From an uncultured Lachnospiraceae bacterium (GTDB lineage Bacteria; Bacillota; Clostridia; Lachnospirales; Lachnospiraceae), in the NCBI GenBank assembly GCA_946629175.1, contig CAMOXN010000002.1, forward strand, positions 1 to 43,722: DNA of 43,722 nucleotides. The letters run 5' to 3'. Under the pieces are notes generated by a model. The model searched no databases, was not told where the DNA came from, and saw only the letters and a list, made by a program, of their open reading frames with translations. Shown piece after piece: positions 30,723-40,394 of this stretch. Positions within the stretch are counted from its first letter, which is position 1, and each line of letters starts with the position of its first letter. The translations under genes were made by a program, and so were the position numbers.

Positions 30723-30751
30723 ATTATAACACGGCTTTTTCAAGTACGCAA
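30723..30751 (-). promoter_or_regulatory. Promoter of rpmE
   Basis: Minus strand: -35 TTGCGT, 17-nt spacer, perfect -10 TATAAT. Confidence 0.65.
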
Positions 30752-30752
30752 G

Positions 30753-31556
30753 CTATTGTTTGTGTTTTGTCCTTTCGAATCTGATCCGCCAGTACGCAAA
30801 TACCGCGGAGGCGGTCACCGCGAAGAATACGATCCACATGGGAGACCTGAGCGCTTCCCCCCATCCGGCATAGGCGGCGGCAAGCACGGCCAGGTTGCAC
30901 AGCGCGTGAAGAAGGAAGGGGACCTCGAACCGGCGCGTCAATTCGTAGCTTAGAGAGAACACGATCCCCATTACAAAGGCATAGGTCCCCTGCCGCAGGT
31001 CCGCATGCGCGATCCCGAACAAAAGCGATGAGAGAAGCGCCGCCTGCAGCGCCGGAAAGCTTTTCCGCAGCCTGTACCAGACGATCCCCCTGTATACCAG
31101 TTCTTCCGTGAACGGGGTCAGAATACCGTATACTGCCGCTTCCAGCGGCAGAGCCGCATATGACGCCGCAACTGAAGCCGCACGTCCGCCCTCTGAAAGC
31201 AGGAGGTTAAGGAGCGCCGACAGGCAGACTGTTCCTATAGGAAGGATCCCCATCAGAAAACGGCTGTCCCTCCTCCTTGCGATAAATGCGCTCATACTTC
31301 CTGCGCGAAGGGTCATGACTGCCCTCTTTCCCTCCCTTAGGAGCGGGAGCGCTGCGCCGGCTGAGGCAATGCCGATCACCGCAGTCTGCGCGGCCGTGTA
31401 CCACACCGGATAATCCGGAAGCGCATCATAAGAGAATATGACGGCGGCTTTACCCATGAGTTCCATAAGGACAGACCTGATCGTGATGAACAATATGAGG
31501 TAGATGAGGAGCGGGAGGACGGCGTGCCAGCCGGCCTCTATGCGGTTCCGTTTCAT
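30753..31556 (-). CDS. CPBP family intramembrane metalloprotease
   Basis: TPFTEELVYRGIVWYRLRKSFPALQAALLSSLLFGIAHADLRQG (EExxxR and HxxxN/D-type motifs); multiple TM segments. Confidence 0.88.
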   Translation of the reverse strand: MKRNRIEAGWHAVLPLLIYLILFITIRSVLMELMGKAAVIFSYDALPDYPVWYTAAQTAVIGIASAGAALPLLREGKRAVMTLRAGSMSAFIARRRDSRFLMGILPIGTVCLSALLNLLLSEGGRAASVAASYAALPLEAAVYGILTPFTEELVYRGIVWYRLRKSFPALQAALLSSLLFGIAHADLRQGTYAFVMGIVFSLSYELTRRFEVPFLLHALCNLAVLAAAYAGWGEALRSPMWIVFFAVTASAVFAYWRIRFERTKHKQ

Positions 31557-31578
31557 ATAAAGAGCTCCGTACATTCAA

Positions 31579-31607
31579 ACAGCCCGGCGGTCGCGCCGCC
31601 GGGCTGT
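31579..31607 (-). terminator. Terminator downstream of the acyl-CoA dehydrogenase gene
   Basis: ACAGCCCGGCGG/CCGCCGGGCTGT 12-bp perfect stem, short TTTG after it on the minus strand. Confidence 0.6.
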
Positions 31608-31701
31608 CAGTATTCAGATCATTGATCCCGATCTCAGATTCAGGTCTTATTGAATCCGGGTCTTGATCTTTAGCGGGACCTGGCCGCTTCGATGATGCTT
31701 A

Positions 31702-32841
31702 TCAGCGAAGAAGAGCGCCGCCGATGACCATCATCTGAACTTCGCTGGTTCCTTCATAGATCTCGGTGATCTTGGCATCTCTCATCATGCGCTCGATAGG
31801 ATACTCACGTGTGTAGCCATAGCCGCCGTACAGCTGCAGGCATCTGCGGGTAACATCGGAAGCATTGGCTGCTGCGACGAGCTTAGCCTCTGCAGCGAGG
31901 AAGGTATAAGGAAGTCCCTTGTCAACAGCATTCGCTGCCTGATAGACAAGAAGTCTTGCCGCGTCAGTGTTGGCTTTCATCTTAGCAAGCTCGAACTGAG
32001 TATTCTGGAACTTAGCGATCGGACGGCCGAACTGCTCTCTCTGCTTGACGTACTCGATGGTGACGTCCAGAGCGCCTTCAGCAATGCCGAGTGCCTGTGC
32101 GGCGATACCGATTCTGCCGCCGTCCAGGGTCATCATAGCTACCTTGAAGCCCTTGCCGACTTCGCCGAGCAGATTTTCCTTCGGGACCTTGACGTTCTCG
32201 AAAATGAGCTCGGTCGTGCTGGATCCGCGGATACCCATCTTCTTCTCATGGGAGCCGATGCTGAAGCCTTCCATGCCCTTCTCCATGATCAGGCAGCTAA
32301 TTCCCTTGTTGCCGAGGGACTTGTCTGTCATACCGAAAACGACAAATGTGTCAGCATATCCGCCGTTGGTGATGAAGATCTTGGAGCCGTTCACCAGATA
32401 GTAGTCGCCCTTGTCTTCGAAAACGGTCTTCTGACCGGCAGCGTCTGTACCTGCATTGGGCTCGGTCAGACCGAAAGCGCCGATCTTCTCGCCGGAAAGC
32501 AGCGGAGGAAGATATTTCTGCTTCTGCTCTTCGGTGCCGAAGTGGTAGATCGGCCAGCAGCAAAGGGATGTGTGAGCGGAAATGCCTACACCTGTGGAAG
32601 CACAGACTTTGGAGACCTCTTCAACGCACTGCGCATAGGACAGCTCGTCCATGCCGGCTCCGCCGTACTCTTCCGGGAAAGGAATTCCCATAAGGCCCAT
32701 CTCACCGGCCTGCTTGAATGTCTCTACGGGGAATTTCTCTTCCTCATCGAGCTCAGCCGCGATCGGTCCGCAGACTCCCTGCGCAAAGTCACGGTACATG
32801 TTCACCATATCCTGATGAATTTCGTCGTTAAAAAAGTTCAT
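31702..32841 (-). CDS. Acyl-CoA dehydrogenase, short-chain/butyryl-CoA dehydrogenase-like
   Basis: GAFGLTEPNAGTDAAGQKT, KIFITNGGYADTFVVF, GIAAQALGIAEGALDVTIEYVKQREQFGRPIAKFQ, YGGYGYTREYPIERMMRDAKITEIYEGTSEVQ. Confidence 0.94.
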   Translation of the reverse strand: MNFFNDEIHQDMVNMYRDFAQGVCGPIAAELDEEEKFPVETFKQAGEMGLMGIPFPEEYGGAGMDELSYAQCVEEVSKVCASTGVGISAHTSLCCWPIYHFGTEEQKQKYLPPLLSGEKIGAFGLTEPNAGTDAAGQKTVFEDKGDYYLVNGSKIFITNGGYADTFVVFGMTDKSLGNKGISCLIMEKGMEGFSIGSHEKKMGIRGSSTTELIFENVKVPKENLLGEVGKGFKVAMMTLDGGRIGIAAQALGIAEGALDVTIEYVKQREQFGRPIAKFQNTQFELAKMKANTDAARLLVYQAANAVDKGLPYTFLAAEAKLVAAANASDVTRRCLQLYGGYGYTREYPIERMMRDAKITEIYEGTSEVQMMVIGGALLR

Positions 32842-32905
32842 TGTAACCTCCTTTTTGTACGCTGTGGCTGCATTTCAGACTTATAGCCTTAACCATCATC
32901 TGATC

Positions 32906-32934
32906 ATGAATATTATAGCATCGATAATATTCAT
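32906..32934. repeat. Perfect 11-bp inverted repeat overlapping the acyl-CoA dehydrogenase -10 box
   Basis: ATGAATATTAT-agcatcg-ATAATATTCAT; contains minus-strand TATAAT at 32917-32912. Confidence 0.8.
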
Positions 32935-33040
32935 TTTCTACAAAAACAGGCAAAAAACTGAATAGTATTTTAGAAAAAACAATCATTAATGGCCTGTTTG
33001 TACAAATTGTTAAAAAAATAATTAGTTATACATTCCGCAT

Positions 33041-36000
33041 TCACAGAGCGATCACCCTCCGCAGTGAAACGGAGTAGATCAGTTTTTCCCGTACTCTATA
33101 TCCGGTGATCTGCATGAGTGCCCTCTCATAGAGATCCAGCTGCACCCGGTACCTCAGTTCCAGCTCCACAGGGTCCTTCACCCGGTCCGTCTTGTAATCT
33201 ACGAGCACCCATTCCCCGCCCTCCATAAAGCAGGCGTCGATGATGCCCTGGACAAGGACCGTCTCCTCGTGGGGAAAAGCGGGATCCACCATGTCCGCCT
33301 CTATTCCAAGGACAAAAGACTGCTCCCTGAAGAGCTTCCCTTCCCTGTGGGCCGCCGCCATTCTCCGCGCGGTCCCGCTCCTTAAGAAGGAAAGGATCCC
33401 CGAGGCAGGCAGGTCTTCGGCGTAGGACCGCGGTATCCTGCCGCTGTCGGCAAGTCCCGCGCGCCACTCATCAAATTCTTCCTCCGTTACAGCCGCCGGG
33501 TCCGTGAACCTGCCGTAGTCGAACAGTTCAAGGAGCTTGTGGACCGCCGTCCCGAACTCGGTTCCTGTAAAGGAGCCCGAAGGACCGCCGTCCGCGCTCT
33601 TTTGCCAGGTCTTTGCAGGGACCGCGAACGAAGGGGTCACCGGCGACGGAAGGATATCCGGGAAGAGCCGGAAGGCGCCTTCCGCTTCCTCTTCAGCCGC
33701 GGAGGCTTTGAGCTCGGAGACGGATGTCTTGGTGTAGAGTCCCCGGAGGTCCTCGTGCGCGTACCTTCGGGAATAGATCTCTTCAAGTCTTCGTTCAAAT
33801 GCCGGATCGGGAAGGTCCGGTCCGCCGAACTCGCCGGCCGCTTCCAGCTGTTCCCGCCGCCGGCCCATTCCGGACTGGACCTGCATCTCGCTGAGGATGA
33901 GATCACCGCAGCGGATAAAGCGCGTTTCAATGCTCCTGCTCTCACTGTTCGCGCTCACGGCAAGGCGGAGCAGTTCGAGATAGCTCTCCGACTCCGTAAG
34001 GAGCGGGACCGGAAGTTTTTCCCCGCTCCCCATGGGCACCGGGAGCTTCAGGTCCCAGCTGCCGAGTTTTCCCGCCGCGTCGTCAAGATATCCGGTAAGG
34101 ATCAGTTTTTCTTTTGCCCGGGTCATGGCGACATAGAGGACGCGGAGTTCCTCTCCGAGGCTCTCCCTCATGATCTTGTCGGCTATGGCTTCCTTTCTGG
34201 GCGTGCGCGACCTGGTCCGGGCCGCCGCGTTCCACAGGTCCATCCCGATCCCCCAGTCATTGTCGCACAGAAAACTTCCCCTTATGTCGTTGGTCTTAAA
34301 ACTGTGCTTTTTGGCGGTCCCTGCGACGATGCAGACAGGGAATTCCAGGCCCTTGCTCTTGTGGATGCTCATGATCCTGACTACGTCAGCGTTCTCGTCG
34401 AGCGTATTCGCTTCCCCGTAGTCCACTTCCCTCTGATGGATCTGGTCTATGTAGCGAACGAAATCGAACAGGCCCCTGAGCTCCATCGCGTCGAAAGACG
34501 CTGCCTGCGCGAGCAGGAAGCGCAGGTTGGCGGCTCTCTGTTCGCCGCCGGGAAGCGCCCTGCACCATTCCTCATAGCCGGTCACCGAAAACAGCTCCGT
34601 AAGAAGCTCCCTGATCTGCAGGTAAGTCACTTTGTCCCTCCATTCGGACAGGAACGCGAGAAATTCCCTGCACCTGAGCTGAAGGGCGGCCTCCTCAGTC
34701 TCATATCCGGGGTCCGCCATTTTGACCAGGCAGTCGTACAGGCTTCCGGTACTGTCTTTGGCGCACAGTCTGATCCGAGCGGTCTCTTCCTCCGAGAACC
34801 CGCCCCAGAAACCGCGGAGCACGCCGTAGAGAGGAATATCCTGTCCGGGGTTGTCCAGGACACGGATCATCTGAAGGACGCCCTGGATCTCCATCGCGGA
34901 GAAATAACCTGTTCTGGATTCGATATAGTAAGGGATGCCCTGTCTTTCAAAGACATCGCGGAAGTCCTCGTTCCAGCCTTTCCCGCTCCTTAAAAGGACG
35001 ACAATGTCCCCGTAGCGGCATTTCCTGACGCCCTCCTCTTCCGTACCCACATCGAGCGTTCCGACCAGTTCCCTGATCCTGCCGGCGACCGCGAGCGCCT
35101 CTCTCTGCCTGCTGCTTAGCGCGCGGATCTCATCGGGGATCTCGTCCCCTGCGCCGCCCCCCGCGCCGTCCACCACGATGAGCTCCGTCCTGTACGGGTC
35201 GCCGGACGGAGCCTCCGGGTAGGCCGCTCCGCACTTAAGCGACACTTCGTCCGTATACTCGATCCCACCGATCTCCCGTCTCATCAGCCTGAAGAAGACG
35301 TCGTTGACGCTGGACAGCACTTCCCTGCGGCTCCTGAAATTGCAGTCGAGATCGATCCTCTCTTTCTCCGAGTCGGTCTTCCGGTAAGTCCGCAGTTTTT
35401 CAATGAAGATCTCGGGCCTTGCAAGCCGGAATTTGTAGATGGACTGCTTGACGTCGCCCACCATGAACCTGTTGTACTTCCCCTCTTCTTCCGTCGAGAT
35501 CATCTTAAGGAGCAGTTCCTGAACGTCGTTGCTGTCCTGATACTCGTCGATCAGGATCTCGTCAAAATAGCGGCGATAGGCAAAGGCCGCCCTCCTGGGG
35601 CTGTAGCTCCCGTCCTCCGTCCTCTCTGTCAGGATCTTAAGGGCAAGATGCTCGAGGTCCGGGAAATCGATGACGTTCTTCTCTTTCTTCGCGCTGTCGA
35701 AACACAAAAGGAAACGGCAGGCCAGATCCGAAAGGGCTTCTGTCACTGCTGCCATGCCCTTCATGGAAGCGACTATACCGGAGGGGGTAAATGCCGCGTA
35801 TCTTCCTTTGAGGTCCTCCGCGGTCTTTTTGGCTTTTTTCCTGAGCTCCATCGCCGTCTCTTTTTTGTCCGGGTCCGTTTCGGGATTCTTTTTGGGATAG
35901 AAACGGGGAAGGGAGCTGAACTCCATATCGAGGACGTCCAGGACCTCTTTCCAGATCCCGCGGATCTGATCCGGCGGACATGTGCCTGCTTCCTCGGCGC

Positions 36001-36796
36001 CGGGCACCTCTCCGAGCGCGCTGAGCGCGTCAAGCTCTTTACGAATGACAGGCAGGTACAGGGAAGGCCCGTCGGGCAGCCCGCAGATATAGAGGATCCG
36101 CTCATACTGCCTTTTGAGATCACGGACCTTTTCGGCTGCCGTCAGGACGAAGAACTGCATGAAAGCAGATGAGAAAAGGGCGTTCTCGTCCCCGACACTG
36201 TAGTCACTGGCCCTGTCCCTGAGCCACTGTTCGGGATCCGGATGGCTCACTGCCTGCCTGTAAAGAGTCTCAAGGATCTGTTCGAGTTCCCTGTCTCCTG
36301 CGCCGTGGCAGAAATAGTCCGCGCAGGTCTTAAGAGAGACGTCGCCCGAGGCATAGCACTCCTCCAGGAAGTCTTCCATCACGTCTTTCATCATCAGGTC
36401 CGCTTCCGTCTGGTCCATCTGCCTGAATCCCGGGTCCATGTCGATGTCGCTGAAATTGTTCCTCAGAACGAACGTGCAGAAACTGTCGATCGTCGTGATC
36501 TGGGCGTTGCCCAGAAGGATCTCCTGTCTGATCAGATGCGTGTTCGCGGGATCCAGTTCTATCCTTTTAGCGATCGCGCTGCCGATCCTCTCCCGCATCT
36601 GCGCGGCGGCGGCTTTCGTAAAAGTCACCACCAGCAGGCGGTCGATGTCTAAAGGATGATCTCCCTCGCTGATCATCCGCACGATCCTCTCTACAAGGAC
36701 AGCGGTCTTGCCGCTTCCCGCCGCTGCCGAGACCAGCAGATCATGATTTCTTGCCTGCAGCACCCTTTTCTGCTGCTCAGTGAATTCGATCGCCAT
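33041..36796 (-). CDS. addA: ATP-dependent helicase/nuclease subunit AddA
   Basis: FTEQQKRVLQARNHDLLVSAAAGSGKTAVLVERI; MVGDVKQSIYKFRLARPEIF; IMSIHKSKGLEFPVCIVAG; C-terminal nuclease GIIDACFMEGGEWVLVDYKTDRV. Confidence 0.96.
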   Translation of the reverse strand: MAIEFTEQQKRVLQARNHDLLVSAAAGSGKTAVLVERIVRMISEGDHPLDIDRLLVVTFTKAAAAQMRERIGSAIAKRIELDPANTHLIRQEILLGNAQITTIDSFCTFVLRNNFSDIDMDPGFRQMDQTEADLMMKDVMEDFLEECYASGDVSLKTCADYFCHGAGDRELEQILETLYRQAVSHPDPEQWLRDRASDYSVGDENALFSSAFMQFFVLTAAEKVRDLKRQYERILYICGLPDGPSLYLPVIRKELDALSALGEVPGAEEAGTCPPDQIRGIWKEVLDVLDMEFSSLPRFYPKKNPETDPDKKETAMELRKKAKKTAEDLKGRYAAFTPSGIVASMKGMAAVTEALSDLACRFLLCFDSAKKEKNVIDFPDLEHLALKILTERTEDGSYSPRRAAFAYRRYFDEILIDEYQDSNDVQELLLKMISTEEEGKYNRFMVGDVKQSIYKFRLARPEIFIEKLRTYRKTDSEKERIDLDCNFRSRREVLSSVNDVFFRLMRREIGGIEYTDEVSLKCGAAYPEAPSGDPYRTELIVVDGAGGGAGDEIPDEIRALSSRQREALAVAGRIRELVGTLDVGTEEEGVRKCRYGDIVVLLRSGKGWNEDFRDVFERQGIPYYIESRTGYFSAMEIQGVLQMIRVLDNPGQDIPLYGVLRGFWGGFSEEETARIRLCAKDSTGSLYDCLVKMADPGYETEEAALQLRCREFLAFLSEWRDKVTYLQIRELLTELFSVTGYEEWCRALPGGEQRAANLRFLLAQAASFDAMELRGLFDFVRYIDQIHQREVDYGEANTLDENADVVRIMSIHKSKGLEFPVCIVAGTAKKHSFKTNDIRGSFLCDNDWGIGMDLWNAAARTRSRTPRKEAIADKIMRESLGEELRVLYVAMTRAKEKLILTGYLDDAAGKLGSWDLKLPVPMGSGEKLPVPLLTESESYLELLRLAVSANSESRSIETRFIRCGDLILSEMQVQSGMGRRREQLEAAGEFGGPDLPDPAFERRLEEIYSRRYAHEDLRGLYTKTSVSELKASAAEEEAEGAFRLFPDILPSPVTPSFAVPAKTWQKSADGGPSGSFTGTEFGTAVHKLLELFDYGRFTDPAAVTEEEFDEWRAGLADSGRIPRSYAEDLPASGILSFLRSGTARRMAAAHREGKLFREQSFVLGIEADMVDPAFPHEETVLVQGIIDACFMEGGEWVLVDYKTDRVKDPVELELRYRVQLDLYERALMQITGYRVREKLIYSVSLRRVIAL

Positions 36797-36860
36797 AGTT
36801 TCTCCTGACTGTTCGTTCTAAAGTTGCTGATCGATACATATTCTGTTCCTGCCCGTCCGG

Positions 36861-39800
36861 TCAACGATCGCGGTACCGGTAGCCGGAAATGGTAAGGTCA
36901 AAACCGCAGACGCCCCTGTAGGGGCAGAAGTCACAGGCGGTTCTCTGAACAGAGCCCGCTTTCCACACTGCGGGCGCCGCCTCCGTACTCCCGTCCAGGA
37001 TCTCTTCTGCCAGCCTGCACACGGTCGCCCGCACCTCTTTTGCCAGCTGCTCGAACTCTCCGAGCGAATAGACCCGCGATCCTTTGCCGGGTTCCCCGTC
37101 CTTTTTGAGGGTCAGCGGGATCACGGCGCTCTTTCCGTCAATGTGCCTGTCGAGACGCCGGTAGGAGGCGGGATCCGAATGGACGAGGCCTGTCGGCCGC
37201 AGTTCGGCACGGATCGCCTTAAGCGCCGCTTCCTCAGCGCTCAGGGGCCCGCCGTCATCGCCGACGGCTTGACCGGCCGCTTTTTCGGCGCTGATCACCG
37301 GATCCGTGATCCTGTAGTAGAGCATTGCGGACGGGACGATCTCCTCTCCCGGATTTCGGGCGGACAGATCCCGCATCACCGCTTCCATATACATAAGGAG
37401 CTGCAGCTGTATGCCCCTGCGCATAAGCTCCTCGTCAAGATCGAGGGCACCGGATTTGTAGTCCAGTATTTTGACAAAAATACTGCCGTCCTCCCGGCAG
37501 AGGTCCAGGCGGTCGATCCTTCCGACGAGCCTTAAGGACCTGCCTCCTTCGAGCGGAAATGTAATGGCGTCCGCCCCGTTCCCCTGTCCGAAGGAGAATT
37601 CATACGCTTCCGGAATAAAGAGTCCCTGCTGCAGCTGGTACTGAAGAGTGTCGATGCTCCTTTCGAGAATCCTCTCCATTCGCGCGAGCCCGGACTCGCT
37701 CCTTACCGTTGAATACATGAGCAGGTCCTTGTAGGACGCAGCCGTCTCCCTCAATGATTCCGACGCGAGCCTCTTCCCGTCACGGGGAGTGAAGCTCTCC
37801 CAGCTGAGTCCGTTCATCCTGAGTTTTTGACTGAACAGGTCAATGCTGCGGTGCAGGATCGTGCCCGTATCCGCCGGTTCTATGACATATTCCCGCCTCT
37901 TTGACAGCTTTATGCCGTACTGCAGAAACTGCCTGAGAAGGCACTGGGCGGCCGTTTCCATCCGGCTGATCCCCCCGAAGATCGTCCGGCCGTAGACCGC
38001 CTCCGCCGTCTCCCGGCTGATTGCCGAAGGTTCGTACTTCAGGAACGCTGCCTCTTTGATCTTTTCCAGCGCGATGCGGGTATTGACCGATCCGTTCCGC
38101 ATCAGATAGCCGTAAGCAGTCCTGACCGCGTCAGGACCGCTGCTATCCTCAGCCGTCCTGCCCTGTGCGTACTCCCTGACCGCGCCTGACAGCCAGGCGA
38201 CGCTGTCTCTCTCTCCGGTCAGCTGCCTGTCAGCAGGGAGCAGCTGCGGGTGCTCAGGGGCGACGTCAGGGAACAGGTTCCTGATCATGCGGATCAGGTA
38301 GGACGGACGGAGCGTTGTGCCCTCCGGCATCGTCCTTGCGAACGACAGGTAGAGCGCATCGGACGGTTTGGTCATGTTCATGTACAGATAGAGCCTCTGC
38401 AGGCACATTTCCAGCCTGGGAGCCGGGGACAGTTCCGTACCCGATCCCGACAAAAAGGCGCCGAGGAACTCCCTGTCCAGATCTGACAAAAGACCGCCCC
38501 TGGACGTTCCCCTCGGAATATTGCCGTCGTTGACACCCGAAAAGAACAGGATGCTGCACTCGGACAGCCTTGTCCTCTCTATATCACCGATGAGAACCCT
38601 GTCCGCCTGCTGGGGGAGCGTGCCGGGCCTGATCTCGCTGAAACCGGTCTCCAGGAGCTCCAGATACTCCTGCGCGGAGATCTTCTCGCTCCCTAAAAGG
38701 TCATAGATCTGCTCCAGCAGGTCGATCACGCACCGGTACAGCTGGCTGTACTGCTTTCCTCTCACATAGTCTCCCGACTTTTCAAAATCGGCGCTTCTTT
38801 CCGCCATCTTTTCTTCCATGGACAGGCCTGCCATGAACGCGTAGACGGCTTTGGTCCTCTCGGCAGCGGTAGATGCCTGTATCCTCTCCTCGTCGATCCT
38901 TCCCGCTACGGGCTCTATCTCCTTCAAGAACCTGAGCCTCAGCGGCTCCGTCTGCGCGTCGAAGCTGATCCCCCACTTCCTGCGTCCCCTGATGCCGTGC
39001 GCGAGACAATAGTTCTCGAGGAGATCCGTCTCCTCCCTCGTCAGGCTGCTCATACCGCTGCGAAGGTACCGGAAGACAGCGTTGTAGGAATAGCCCTGCG
39101 GGCGGATCTTCAGAACGCAGCGGATCGCCTCCGTCAGGGGATTGAGGCCCGCCGAGACCCTCGCGTCGATATAGTACGGGATCCCGTACCCCGGCGCGCT
39201 TTTTTCAAAGAGCGGGGCGTAACGCTCGAGGTCGCCGCAGACAACGGATATATCCCTGTAACGGTATCCCTTAGCAAGCGTCAGTCTTTTGATCTCAATG
39301 AGGATCTGGCGGACTTCCTCTTCCGGCGTGTCCGTCTCAAAGATGCGGATCCTGCCATCCGCGGGAACATCACAGGGCAGCTGCGGATGGCGGAAAATAC
39401 TGCGCTCGAGATGTGCCAGGACGGGATTATTCCTGAACCTCTCCGGCACTTCATCCGGTCCGGATACAAAAAGATCGCTTTCCCTTATAAGCCCCTCTCT
39501 CGCTGCCAGACGGTCGATATCACAGACAGTCTTTCTGGTCAGATAGAACAGGGCGTCTTCCCTGCCTGCCATACCGCTTCCGCGGACCTTGTCCAGGGAA
39601 GGCCCGTCGTCCTTTCCGTAGTCGAGGGCGATCGTCACCTCTCTCCCGTACCGGATGAGCGCTGTGATGACTCGGTACTGCACGGGCGTAAACCCCGTAA
39701 AGCCGTCGAGGACGAAAGCGCTCCGCTTTACCCATTCAGATGACGGGATCGCCTCGGCGAGAAGGTCCAGTGTCTCTTCGGAAGTGATGAACCTGTCCTT

Positions 39801-40334
39801 CTTCCCTGAGATAAAAGCGCTGTAGAGCGTCTGAAGATCCGACAGTCTTGCGCCGAGAGCTCCCTGTCCGCACTCCTTTGCGTGGCTGCTCATGCGCGTA
39901 AGATCCGCATCAGTGATCCTGTACTGCATGAACTCTGACAGGACCGATTTGACTTCCGCGATCATCCCGGGATAACGGATGCTCCTGCCCAGTATGCTGA
40001 GCGAAGACGCGCACTGCCCTGACACTCTTTTGAGCAGAAGGGACTTGCCGGTCTCATCGAGCGCGGCTCTCTTCGGTACTCCCGTCTCTTCGAAGATCTT
40101 ATGCGTGAGCCTCCCGAAACTGAGCACATCGATATTGAGGATGCCTTTCTGCGGGGATCTTGTGACGATCTCTTTCTGCGTCTGCATCGAATACTGGTCG
40201 GGGACCAGGATCACATAATTCTCATGCGCGGACTCCCCGTTCTCAAAAGCCCGGCTTGCCCTTTCAAGGAGCATGCTGTGCAGCATGCTGCTCTTTCCGG
40301 AACCTGAGGCGCCGAAACAAAATCTGTAACTCAT
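36861..40334 (-). CDS. addB: ATP-dependent helicase/nuclease subunit AddB
   Basis: MSYRFCFGASGSGKSSMLHSMLLERA; nuclease region RIDRLDLC...VKILDYKSGALDLD; Fe-S cysteines C(LLRQFLQYG)...CDFCPYRGVC. Start set at 40334 (GGAG upstream); the track ORF extends to 40382. Confidence 0.94.
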   Translation of the reverse strand: MSYRFCFGASGSGKSSMLHSMLLERASRAFENGESAHENYVILVPDQYSMQTQKEIVTRSPQKGILNIDVLSFGRLTHKIFEETGVPKRAALDETGKSLLLKRVSGQCASSLSILGRSIRYPGMIAEVKSVLSEFMQYRITDADLTRMSSHAKECGQGALGARLSDLQTLYSAFISGKKDRFITSEETLDLLAEAIPSSEWVKRSAFVLDGFTGFTPVQYRVITALIRYGREVTIALDYGKDDGPSLDKVRGSGMAGREDALFYLTRKTVCDIDRLAAREGLIRESDLFVSGPDEVPERFRNNPVLAHLERSIFRHPQLPCDVPADGRIRIFETDTPEEEVRQILIEIKRLTLAKGYRYRDISVVCGDLERYAPLFEKSAPGYGIPYYIDARVSAGLNPLTEAIRCVLKIRPQGYSYNAVFRYLRSGMSSLTREETDLLENYCLAHGIRGRRKWGISFDAQTEPLRLRFLKEIEPVAGRIDEERIQASTAAERTKAVYAFMAGLSMEEKMAERSADFEKSGDYVRGKQYSQLYRCVIDLLEQIYDLLGSEKISAQEYLELLETGFSEIRPGTLPQQADRVLIGDIERTRLSECSILFFSGVNDGNIPRGTSRGGLLSDLDREFLGAFLSGSGTELSPAPRLEMCLQRLYLYMNMTKPSDALYLSFARTMPEGTTLRPSYLIRMIRNLFPDVAPEHPQLLPADRQLTGERDSVAWLSGAVREYAQGRTAEDSSGPDAVRTAYGYLMRNGSVNTRIALEKIKEAAFLKYEPSAISRETAEAVYGRTIFGGISRMETAAQCLLRQFLQYGIKLSKRREYVIEPADTGTILHRSIDLFSQKLRMNGLSWESFTPRDGKRLASESLRETAASYKDLLMYSTVRSESGLARMERILERSIDTLQYQLQQGLFIPEAYEFSFGQGNGADAITFPLEGGRSLRLVGRIDRLDLCREDGSIFVKILDYKSGALDLDEELMRRGIQLQLLMYMEAVMRDLSARNPGEEIVPSAMLYYRITDPVISAEKAAGQAVGDDGGPLSAEEAALKAIRAELRPTGLVHSDPASYRRLDRHIDGKSAVIPLTLKKDGEPGKGSRVYSLGEFEQLAKEVRATVCRLAEEILDGSTEAAPAVWKAGSVQRTACDFCPYRGVCGFDLTISGYRYRDR

Positions 40335-40356
40335 ACCGGTCTCCATTTCACAAAAT

Positions 40357-40380
40357 GAACCAGGGGAAAGCCCCTGGTTC
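40357..40380 (-). terminator. Intrinsic terminator-like hairpin between the uracil permease gene and addB
   Basis: GAACCAGGGG/CCCCTGGTTC perfect 10-bp stem with a 4-nt loop, then ATTTTGTG on the minus strand. Confidence 0.65.
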
Positions 40381-40394
40381 ATCCTGGATCTTTT

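Noticed and set aside
32990-33030. Rex (redox regulator) site upstream of the acyl-CoA dehydrogenase gene
   Set aside because: TTGTTAA is present (AAATTGTTAAAAAAATAATTAG) but the second half-site does not match TTAACAA; position is also far from the predicted promoter.
33539-34993. Plus-strand 484-aa ORF inside addA
   Set aside because: Antisense to conserved AddA helicase motifs, no recognisable domain, low-complexity Arg/Pro/Gly-rich composition.
33041-40334. addAB as part of a novel defence island
   Set aside because: AddA/AddB are the standard recombination helicase-nuclease of Firmicutes; neighbours are metabolic and transport genes, not defence genes.
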